A stretch of DNA of 15,593 nucleotides, taken from positions 1 through 15,593 of the forward strand of contig CAJQPD010000037.1 of NCBI GenBank assembly GCA_905480085.1, written 5' to 3'. Both the position numbers and the translations under genes were made by a program. Each line of letters begins with the position of its first letter. Positions within the stretch are counted from its first letter, which is position 1. Below, one piece after another: positions 1 through 6,119 of the stretch. The notes under the pieces were generated by a model, which was not told the origin of the DNA, ran no database searches, and was given only the letters and a program-made list of their open reading frames with translations. Origin of the DNA: an uncultured Acidimicrobiia bacterium (GTDB taxonomy: Bacteria > Actinomycetota > Acidimicrobiia > Spongiisociales > JAENVV01).

Positions 1-92
1 CCTCCTCAAGCGACGAGCACGCGATTACCGGGAGCGTTCGCTTCAGTCCCGAGCCGGATGGGTACGCCAAGAGCCGAGACGAGGTGGATCAG

Positions 93-1853
93 TCACTCCT
101 GGGGCGGGATGACTGGTACCAGAAGGTACGGCTCCCGGCCGTCACCGGCGTGGAGCGTGACCATCCCGCCGAATGTATCCAGAGGCCGGTCGTCTCGATC
201 GTTGTGGGTCATGCCCCCGGTGCCACGGGTGGCGTAGTGAAACGTCTTGGCGAACTCACCGACTTCACCGTCGTACTCGTAGTCCTTGCCCCGAACGGTC
301 AACGCCAGCTCCCAGCCGGCCGGGATCACCAGGCATGAAGCCAAAATCTCGACATCGCACTCGTACACGACACCGGGCGTGAGGGCCTCGACCCGATCGT
401 GGGGGTGGTATGGACGGTAGGGCAAGCTTCGATCTGGGTCGAGCTTCCGATGCGACACCCTCAGCCACCCGTTGGCGATCGGGGTATTCGGGTCGGTCGA
501 ACCCATGAACGTCACCTCGTGGCCATCTGGGTCGAAGACCCGCACTATGAGGAACAGATCGGCATCCTCGGTGTCCGAAGACACAAAAAGCTTCGCTGCC
601 ATCGGGCCAGTTAGCTCTGTGTCACTGTCAAACGGGGGAAACCGGAAGGTAACGCCGTCGCCGAGCGCCTCATAGGTCACCGAACTCTTCACGGCCGGCG
701 CTTCAAGCGAGAGCTGTCGATTCTGGGGATCGACGTAGAGCTTGGTCCACTCGGTCCGTGCCAGGGGCCATTCGTTCTCATACCGAAGGACAAACTTCTC
801 TCCAGGATGACGAACATTGAGCATCACCGGCGGGGTGGCCTCCCAACCATTTGCAATTCCCTTGAGGAAATGGTCGAAGAAGCGCTTCTGAAGATCAAGG
901 CCGTAGCCACTCGAGAACAACGACCAATGAGAATCGCCATGCACTTCGAGCCACTTCTGCTCCGAAGCCGCCTCGATAAACCCGTTGAAGTTACCGCGAG
1001 GATGAATGCCCTGACCACCCCAGTTGGCGCACGTCAACACCGGCACCGTGACGAGGGATAGGTCGGCGGCCCGGGCACGGTGCCAATCGTCGTCGAGCGG
1101 GTGACCCTTCAACTCTTCATAAGCGTTAACCCGGTTGGCAGCCAACTCCTCGTCCGACAGCGTCACCGGTCCGGCAACGGACTCACCGGTATTCGGGTTC
1201 GTTCGAGCGCCATCACCACGACCGTACTGAACGTTGACCACCTGAACCTTCGACCACAACTCTTGAAATTGGCTCAGAATGCCCCCGTGGTAGCCAGAAT
1301 CGCGATACGGATCATTCGCCCCTTCCCACGGAATGATCGCTGCCAGGTGGGGAGGTTGTAGACCAGCCACCCGCCACTGGTTCCTGGCGTAATAGGAAAT
1401 CCCCAACATCCCCACTTTGCCGTTGCTCCAGGGCTCAGTGCCAGCCCACTCGATGCACCGGTAAAGGTCCTCTATCTCCGTCGGCGAGTTCGGCTGCATG
1501 AACCCCGGGGACCAACCGGCTCCTCGCGAATCAACCCGAACACACACGTATCCGTCGGGGACCCACCGCTCCGGATCGGTCACTTCCCAGTTCTGATACT
1601 TATTGGTCGATCCCTCAAGTATCTCGGGATAATCGGTCACCATCTTCGCCCACTGGAGAGGGTACCCGTCCTGATAGGCGACCCCCTTGCCATAGATCCC
1701 ATAAGTCAGAATCACCGGATACTTACCGTCCTCGATCGGTCGAAACACATCCGCCCTGAGCACCGTGCCGTCATCCATGAGTATCGGCTGATGCCAGGTG
1801 ATGCGCATACCATCTCGCACCTCGGTCCTGGCCTTCACGTCTGGCTGATCCAA
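93..1853 (-). CDS. CocE/NonD family alpha/beta hydrolase (putative ester or acyl-peptide hydrolase)
   Basis: A 586-residue protein of the CocE/NonD (X-Pro dipeptidyl-peptidase S15-like) family, expected to hydrolyse esters or amides; the substrate is unknown. The N-terminal half is an alpha/beta hydrolase. DSRGAG at residues 108-113 precedes the nucleophile elbow GISYYA (151-156), which makes Ser153 the likely nucleophile. HGDSHW (305-310) supplies the likely catalytic His309. Residues from about 340 to 580 form the beta jelly-roll C-terminal domain of the family, including the conserved stretch WLRVSHRKLDP. The usual GWxDG acid motif is replaced by NWGGQG (277-282), which I recall as normal for this subfamily. 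No signal peptide is seen, so it is probably cytoplasmic. The start is TTG; a GGAGG lies 7 nt upstream, whereas the first in-frame Met (residue 16) lies inside the conserved region. It stands alone behind the tRNA terminator. The family call is firm; the physiological role is not. Confidence 0.9.
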   Translation of the reverse strand: MDQPDVKARTEVRDGMRITWHQPILMDDGTVLRADVFRPIEDGKYPVILTYGIYGKGVAYQDGYPLQWAKMVTDYPEILEGSTNKYQNWEVTDPERWVPDGYVCVRVDSRGAGWSPGFMQPNSPTEIEDLYRCIEWAGTEPWSNGKVGMLGISYYARNQWRVAGLQPPHLAAIIPWEGANDPYRDSGYHGGILSQFQELWSKVQVVNVQYGRGDGARTNPNTGESVAGPVTLSDEELAANRVNAYEELKGHPLDDDWHRARAADLSLVTVPVLTCANWGGQGIHPRGNFNGFIEAASEQKWLEVHGDSHWSLFSSGYGLDLQKRFFDHFLKGIANGWEATPPVMLNVRHPGEKFVLRYENEWPLARTEWTKLYVDPQNRQLSLEAPAVKSSVTYEALGDGVTFRFPPFDSDTELTGPMAAKLFVSSDTEDADLFLIVRVFDPDGHEVTFMGSTDPNTPIANGWLRVSHRKLDPDRSLPYRPYHPHDRVEALTPGVVYECDVEILASCLVIPAGWELALTVRGKDYEYDGEVGEFAKTFHYATRGTGGMTHNDRDDRPLDTFGGMVTLHAGDGREPYLLVPVIPPQE

Positions 1854-1860
1854 TTCAATC

Positions 1861-1865
1861 CCTCC
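1861..1865 (-). promoter_or_regulatory. Ribosome binding site deciding a TTG start
   Basis: GGAGG on the minus strand lies 7 nt before the TTG at 1853-1851. The spacing is ideal and no other start codon nearby has a comparable site, so the hydrolase most likely begins at this TTG. Confidence 0.7.
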
Positions 1866-2066
1866 GATGCGTCCAACACGAGCAAGAACCTGAACCTAGC
1901 CGGAGGCCACAACCACGGTCCTCCCAACCAGCGACCAAACGGCCGGCAGATGTCATGGAGGCGATACGACCTGGCCCCGGCAGCCGTTTGATCGAAGATG
2001 ACCCCACCGCCGTCACGGACCTCTCGAGGCACAACCCGACGCTGCCCAGATAACATCACCACATAG

Positions 2067-2097
2067 CCAAAAACCCCCGCGTGAGCAGGGGTTTTGG
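2067..2097 (-). terminator. Intrinsic terminator after tRNA-Asn
   Basis: On the minus strand CCCCTGC (2091-2085) pairs with GCGGGGG (2080-2074) around a TCAC loop. This gives a 7-bp GC-rich stem with one G-U pair, followed directly by TTTTT (2073-2069). An AAAA tract before the stem can extend the pairing with the T-tract, so it may also work on the plus strand. It starts 3 nt after the tRNA 3' end and separates the dnaG-rpoD-tRNA block from the hydrolase gene. Confidence 0.88.
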
Positions 2098-2100
2098 GTG

Positions 2101-2173
2101 CTCCGGGGGTGAGACTCGAACTCACAACCTACGGATTAACAGTCCGACGCTCTGCCAATTGAGCTACCCCGGA
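2101..2173 (-). tRNA. tRNA-Asn (anticodon GTT)
   Basis: A 73-nt cloverleaf read on the minus strand. The acceptor 5' strand TCCGGGG (2173-2167) pairs with CCCCGGA (2108-2102), and the discriminator base is G (2101). The D-arm contains AGCTCAATTGGCAGAGC. The anticodon stem-loop GGACTGTTAATCC has anticodon GTT at 2140-2138. The T-arm shows GTTCGAGTC. CCA is not encoded: the next bases read CAC. It lies 71 bp behind rpoD with no visible terminator between them, so it may be both read through from rpoD and transcribed from its own promoter. A strong terminator follows. Confidence 0.97.
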
Positions 2174-2194
2174 AGGTCGCGTTTGCGAGTCGCA

Positions 2195-2226
2195 ACAGTA
2201 GCAGACCCTTCCAGACAGTCCGTCAA
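2195..2226 (-). promoter_or_regulatory. Possible promoter of tRNA-Asn
   Basis: On the minus strand TTGACG (2226-2221) matches the -35 consensus. An extended -10 element, TGC followed by TACTGT (2203-2195), follows at a long 20-nt spacing. The -10 lies 21 nt before the mature tRNA 5' end. The long spacer weakens the case, but the extended -10 could compensate. Confidence 0.42.
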
Positions 2227-2244
2227 CGGTCCTGGTGAACCTCG

Positions 2245-3384
2245 CTAGGCGTCGCCCAGGAAGCCTTCAAGCTTCTTGGACCGGGCGGGATGCCGGAGTT
2301 TGGCCAACGCCTTCGTCTCCAACTGGCGGACTCGTTCCCTGGTGACGTTGAAATGGTTGCCAACCTGCTCCAGCGTGCGGGGTGGGTTGTCGTCGAGACC
2401 GTATCGCATGATGAGAACCGTGCGCTCTCGTTCGTTGAGATCTTCGAGGGCGTGGGCCATGTACTCCTGAAGCAACTTAAAAGAGGCAGCCTCAACCGGA
2501 ACAACGGCTTCGGTGTCCTCAACGAAGTCGCCGAGCGTCGAGTCATCTTCTTCGCCGAGCGGCGTCTCCAACGAAACCGGACTTTGGGCGATCTTTTGGA
2601 GTTCGCTCACCCGATCCTCATCAACTTCCATTTCGGCGGCGATTTCCTGAATGGTTGGTTCGCGCCCGCGGTCCTGGAGCAACGCCCGCTGGGTTTGGGC
2701 AAGTTTGTTTATGGTTTCCACCATGTGAACCGGCACCCGGATGGTCCGGGCTTGATCGGCGAGAGCGCGGGTCACCGCCTGACGGATCCACCAGGTCGCG
2801 TAGGTCGAGAACTTGAATCCCTTTCGGTAGTCAAACTTCTCGACGGCTCGCATGAGACCAAGATTGCCCTCCTGGATGAGATCCAGCAGCGCCATGCCCC
2901 GACCAACGTACTTCTTGGCGATCGACACAACGAGTCGCAAATTCGCCTCGACCAGACGTTTTTCTGAGCGGTCACCGTGACGAATGGTGCGATCCAGGAT
3001 GACCTTGTCCTCGACCGTCAGGTCTTCCATCCCAAACCCGGGCTGTTCGAGCTTCTCGACCGCCCGCCTGCGAGCCTCGATCGCCATCGCCAGCTCAACT
3101 TCTTGCTGTGCGGTCAGCAGAGCGACCCGACCGATCTCCTGGAGATACATACGAACCGGATCGGAGAGCGAAATGTGGTCGTCCTCGGAAAACGGAACCA
3201 AAAAGTTCTCGGCCCCATCCTCGGAAACCTTGACTTTCGCCGCCGACAGTCGCTCGAACACGACGTCGAAGGCCTCGGGGGGTGCCTCGGCATCCTCAAG
3301 GTCTTGTTGCACCTCGGCGGCAGTGAGAAAACCGCGCTGCTGGCCGCGCTTGATCAGCGCTTCAACGAGTTCGTTAATCCCCAT
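2245..3384 (-). CDS. rpoD: Primary RNA polymerase sigma factor (sigma-70 / RpoD-SigA family)
   Basis: A 379-residue group 1 sigma factor that directs RNA polymerase to housekeeping promoters. Residues 1-60 resemble a short acidic region 1.1. Region 1.2 contains [11 protein letters not shown] (75-85). Regions 2.1-2.4 span about 143-215 and include [31 protein letters not shown] and [17 protein letters not shown]. Region 3 covers about 220-300. Region 4 covers about 310-375 with [10 protein letters not shown] and the helix-turn-helix [19 protein letters not shown]. The protein ends [12 protein letters not shown]. Length is near that of Bacillus SigA, without the long N-terminal extension of HrdB or mycobacterial SigA. 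I chose ATG at 3384 over the TTG at 3393: GGGAG lies 10 nt before the ATG but only 1 nt before the TTG. The gene overlaps the dnaG end by 11 bp, so the two form a translationally coupled dnaG-rpoD operon. Confidence 0.96.
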   Translation of the reverse strand: MGINELVEALIKRGQQRGFLTAAEVQQDLEDAEAPPEAFDVVFERLSAAKVKVSEDGAENFLVPFSEDDHISLSDPVRMYLQEIGRVALLTAQQEVELAMAIEARRRAVEKLEQPGFGMEDLTVEDKVILDRTIRHGDRSEKRLVEANLRLVVSIAKKYVGRGMALLDLIQEGNLGLMRAVEKFDYRKGFKFSTYATWWIRQAVTRALADQARTIRVPVHMVETINKLAQTQRALLQDRGREPTIQEIAAEMEVDEDRVSELQKIAQSPVSLETPLGEEDDSTLGDFVEDTEAVVPVEAASFKLLQEYMAHALEDLNERERTVLIMRYGLDDNPPRTLEQVGNHFNVTRERVRQLETKALAKLRHPARSKKLEGFLGDA

Positions 3385-5140
3385 GCGAACCAAGCTCCCG
3401 CTTTTGTTTCTCCAACGCTATCAACTTGTACTGCAGCTGTGAATACTCCTGTGGCGAAACTTGATCTAATTGCGCCGTTAGATCGGCGATCTGGCGGTCG
3501 ATTGCCTGAATGTGCACCGCCGTTGCGATTTCTTGTGGATCCCCTTCGGGGGGGTCGTCCAACATGATGGCCATCAAGAAACTACGAATCCCCTGATCTT
3601 CCACCGCGTTGATGTCCACCCGATCGGTTTTCGCCCGCTGTGCGGCCAGGATCTCGAATACCTCCCGGTAATCGGCCCGGCCGATCCAATCGGGGTCCAC
3701 CACGACCTCACCAAGATGATTCGAAACCACCAATCGAAGAACCTCCCGCTCGAGGCGATCAGCGCCCGTACGGGGAGGAGGGAAATCCCGGACCGGCGTC
3801 GCCGATGCGACGGGTTTGGCAGCCCCTGTGCTTCTACCTTTCCGGCCACGAGCGGCTTGCTCAACGGCTTCGGTTACTGCCGCCGCATCGGCGCCGGTAA
3901 GACGGACGATGTAGCGGGCGTATTCGGCCCTGGCCACCTTATCGCTGAGGCGTCCGACGATTTCTGCGCATGCCCTGACCGCCCTCGCACGGCCTTCCGG
4001 CTCATTCAAGCGGTGGTTACGAACTTCGCTGTCCAGCCGAAACATCAGCAGCGGGATCGAATCGTCAATGGCCTTTCGCAACAAGGACGCATCGCCATCC
4101 TGGACCATGTCCGCTGGATCTCGTCCTTCTGGCATGCGAGCCACCCGCAGATCCAAGCCGAGTTCGGCGGGGAGGTGGAGTTCGTCTCCCCGGATGGCCG
4201 CTCCAGCCCCAGCCTGATCGGCGTCGAAGGCCAGGACGATCACATCGGTAAAGCGCCGGAGAAGGTCGAAGTGGTCTTCGCCAAGTGCCGTACCGCACGA
4301 CGCAACGGCCAGTGGCATCCCTGCTCGATGGAGGGCGATGACGTCTGTGTAACCCTCAACGACAATCGCCAGTCGGTTGAGGGTGATTTCCTTGCGCGCC
4401 TTGTCGAGGCCATACAACAGCTTGGCTTTCGAATAGAGCTTGGTTTCCGGTGTGTTCAGGTACTTGGGGCCGTCGCCCTCAAGGAGCCTGGCACCAAACC
4501 CGACTGCATCACCTTTGACGTCTCGAATCGGAAACATGACACGCCCGTGGAACCAGTCAATTACCGCTCCGCGCTGGGACTTTCTGGCCAGCCCGGCCCC
4601 GATGAGGTCCTGATCCTTGAAACCTGCCTTCTTCAGATGCCGGACCAGGTCGGTTCGGCTGTCCGATGGCGAGAATCCCAGCTCAAACTCGTCGACGACG
4701 TCTCCGTCGTAGCCCCTCCCCCGCAGATATGACCGGGCCGTCCCGGCATCATTGCCAGTCTTGAGACGCTCGTTGTAAAAGTCGACCGCCGCCTCAACGG
4801 CGTCGATCAGTCGATGCCGTTCGCCCCGACGTTGGGCGGCTTGCGGGTCGACACGCAACGTCACCCCGGCTTGACGGGCGAGGAGTTCCACCGCTTCGGA
4901 GAAGTCGAGACCCTGAGTTTCCTGAACGAATTTGAAGATGTCACCGCCGGCCCCGCAGCCGAAACAGTGATAGAAGCCGCGGGCCGGGTCAAGCGACATC
5001 GAAGGCGTTTTCTCCTGATGGAACGGACAAATCGCCTTATGCGAACGTCCGGCCTTCTTGACACTCGTGACAGCCTGGACCAGGTCGATAATCGACGTAG
5101 CCTGCCTGATCTTCTCGATGTCATCGCGGTCGTAGGCCAT
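3374..5140 (-). CDS. dnaG: DNA primase
   Basis: A 588-residue replicative primase that synthesises RNA primers at the fork and partners the DnaB helicase. The N-terminal zinc ribbon (CHC2) has ligands Cys38, His41, Cys59 and Cys62 (CPFH and CFGC). The catalytic core includes [16 protein letters not shown] (203-218). The Toprim domain carries the metal-binding EGYTD (262-266) and FDAD (305-308). The region after about 430 is the variable linker and helicase-binding domain. It ends in a helical stretch rich in Gln, Leu and Lys. Length is normal for the family. The ATG start fits the family N-terminus. AGAGG lies almost against the start codon and GGG 8 nt upstream, so the binding site is unremarkable. 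It heads the dnaG-rpoD pair and is divergent from the metal transporter gene across 120 bp. No convincing promoter could be pinned down for it, although TATCGT in that gap is a weak -10 candidate. Confidence 0.98.
   Translation of the reverse strand: MAYDRDDIEKIRQATSIIDLVQAVTSVKKAGRSHKAICPFHQEKTPSMSLDPARGFYHCFGCGAGGDIFKFVQETQGLDFSEAVELLARQAGVTLRVDPQAAQRRGERHRLIDAVEAAVDFYNERLKTGNDAGTARSYLRGRGYDGDVVDEFELGFSPSDSRTDLVRHLKKAGFKDQDLIGAGLARKSQRGAVIDWFHGRVMFPIRDVKGDAVGFGARLLEGDGPKYLNTPETKLYSKAKLLYGLDKARKEITLNRLAIVVEGYTDVIALHRAGMPLAVASCGTALGEDHFDLLRRFTDVIVLAFDADQAGAGAAIRGDELHLPAELGLDLRVARMPEGRDPADMVQDGDASLLRKAIDDSIPLLMFRLDSEVRNHRLNEPEGRARAVRACAEIVGRLSDKVARAEYARYIVRLTGADAAAVTEAVEQAARGRKGRSTGAAKPVASATPVRDFPPPRTGADRLEREVLRLVVSNHLGEVVVDPDWIGRADYREVFEILAAQRAKTDRVDINAVEDQGIRSFLMAIMLDDPPEGDPQEIATAVHIQAIDRQIADLTAQLDQVSPQEYSQLQYKLIALEKQKRELGSHGD
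3395..3399 (-). promoter_or_regulatory. Ribosome binding site choosing the rpoD start
   Basis: GGGAG on the minus strand, inside the last codons of dnaG, lies 10 nt from the ATG at 3384 and 1 nt from the alternative TTG at 3393. This favours the ATG. Confidence 0.55.
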
Positions 5141-5222
5141 ACCTCTACCCGGAGTTCGTCAGAGGTCTCACGATAGCCGTGACAGAAGTCGGCGAAAACG
5201 GGAACCCACCCCGACGAACGAA

Positions 5223-5251
5223 TTCGATGGGCGGTCCCGCCGTTCTAGGAT
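5223..5251 (+). promoter_or_regulatory. Possible leaderless promoter of the VIT1-like gene, with internal palindrome
   Basis: TAGGAT (5246-5251) fits a -10 element and ends 9 nt before the ATG at 5261, so transcription would start at or just before the start codon. No Shine-Dalgarno sequence is present. TTCGAT (5223-5228) sits 17 nt upstream as a weak -35. Between them GGCGG-TC-CCGCC (5230-5241) is a perfect 5-bp inverted repeat placed like an operator. The regulator is unknown. Confidence 0.4.
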
Positions 5252-5260
5252 GCAGCTTTC

Positions 5261-5992
5261 ATGGCCGTCGAACTTCCAAAACCCGTCCCAGGCGTCCCCC
5301 CGTACGTTGACCACCTTGGTTCGTCGCGTGAATACTGGCGCGACATCATTCTCGGGGTCAACGACGGCCTCGTTTCCATGTTCCTCCTCGTAGCCGGCGT
5401 GGTTGGTGGCGCACTCGATACGAGGACGGTCCTCCTTACCGCCGTCGCCGGTGCCATAGCCGGGGCGATTTCCATGGGCGTCGGCGAGTACATTGCTACC
5501 AAAGCCCAGGAAGAGGTTTTCCACGGCGAAGTGGCTCTCGAGCGGCAACACATCAAGTTTCACCGGAAGTATGAACTCGAGGAACTCAAGGAAATGTTCG
5601 TCGAAACCGGCCTGAGTGGGGAGCTTTCCGACCAGGTCGTTGCTGCATACGACCAGGATGACGAATCCCTCATGAAGATAATGATGGCCCTGGAGTTCGG
5701 ATTCGTCGATGAACACCGTCGCAATCCATATGTCGCCATGAGCGTGTCCGGTGGTCTCTTCCTGGCCGGAGCGTCGACGTCCGTCGTACCGTTCATGTTC
5801 GACGTGGCTCCCCGCACCGGTCTCCTGTGGGCGGGGGCCCTTTCTGGAGTAGCCCTCTTTGTGGTTGGCGCGGGTAAAACCTTCGCCACCCGCGGTCATT
5901 GGCTCAGAGCGGGACTCGAAAACCTCATCCTGGCGGCCATCGGAGCTGGCGTCTCTTATTACGTCGGCGTCTGGTACCAAGCGAACTTTTAG
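5261..5992 (+). CDS. VIT1/CCC1 family divalent metal (iron/manganese) transporter
   Basis: A 243-residue integral membrane protein of the vacuolar iron transporter family, which moves Fe2+ or Mn2+ out of the cytosol in exchange for protons. About five membrane helices are visible, near residues 28-50, 57-80, 158-180, 187-207 and 219-240. TM1 has the family motif GVNDGLVSMF (Asp35 in the pore region). TM2 has SMGVGEYIATKAQ with Glu76. The long cytoplasmic segment (about 84-155) is rich in Glu and Met (E84, E85, E90, E94, M138, M141, M142, E145), as expected for the metal-binding domain of this family. Length is normal. It is the only plus-strand gene in the window, divergent from dnaG and convergent with the prolyl oligopeptidase. 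Its last three residues and stop codon (ANF, TAG) are supplied by the first unit of the adjoining repeat array. It looks leaderless. Metal preference cannot be read from the sequence. Confidence 0.92.
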   Translation: MAVELPKPVPGVPPYVDHLGSSREYWRDIILGVNDGLVSMFLLVAGVVGGALDTRTVLLTAVAGAIAGAISMGVGEYIATKAQEEVFHGEVALERQHIKFHRKYELEELKEMFVETGLSGELSDQVVAAYDQDDESLMKIMMALEFGFVDEHRRNPYVAMSVSGGLFLAGASTSVVPFMFDVAPRTGLLWAGALSGVALFVVGAGKTFATRGHWLRAGLENLILAAIGAGVSYYVGVWYQANF

Positions 5993-6115
5993 TTCGGCGA
6001 ACTTCTAGTTCGGCGAACTTCTAGTTCGGCAAACTTCTAGTTCGGCAAACTTCTAGATCGGCAAACTTCTAGATCGGCAAACTTTTAGTTCAGCGAACTT
6101 TTAGATCGGCGAACT
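5981..6115. repeat. Array of eight 16-bp palindromic tandem repeats plus a 7-bp partial unit
   Basis: Units run head to tail from 5981 with exact 16-bp spacing: 5981, 5997, 6013, 6029, 6045, 6061, 6077, 6093, then a partial unit at 6109-6115. The consensus is GCGAACTTCTAGTTCG. Variation is confined to base 3 (G/A), base 9 (T/C), base 13 (T/A) and base 16 (G/A). Units 2 and 3 are identical, as are 5 and 6. Each consensus unit is an inverted repeat, CGAACT-TCT-AGTTCG, and the unit junction (AGTTCG-G-CGAACT) is also palindromic. The arms are perfect in units 1-3 and degraded in 4-8. The array fills the whole gap between two convergent genes and overlaps the end of the transporter gene. Possible roles are a bidirectional terminator or RNA 3' end stabiliser, a protein-binding array, or a neutral minisatellite. 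There are no spacers, so it is not CRISPR. Confidence 0.97.
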
Positions 6116-6119
6116 CTCC

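Noticed and set aside
1..92. Possible gene fragment at the left edge: a plus-strand frame open from base 3, a plus-strand frame ending at 110-112, and a minus-strand frame open from a TTG at 70 to the edge.
   Set aside because: The stretch is too short to choose. The open plus frame continues deep into the hydrolase gene and looks like its shadow, and the TTG has no ribosome binding site. Left unassigned.
2101..2173. tRNA-Asn as an integration (att) site
   Set aside because: No second copy of the tRNA 3' end, no integrase and no foreign-looking gene block is seen nearby.
2290..2967. 225-residue open frame on the plus strand opposite rpoD
   Set aside because: It is antisense to conserved sigma regions 2 to 4 and is a codon-bias shadow.
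3512..4732. 406-residue open frame on the plus strand opposite dnaG
   Set aside because: It lies entirely antisense to a primase with all its motifs. The composition (many His, Arg, Gly, Pro) is that of a high-GC shadow frame, with no recognisable domain.
5981..6115. CRISPR array
   Set aside because: The repeats are 16 bp and contiguous with no spacers, and no cas gene is present in the window.
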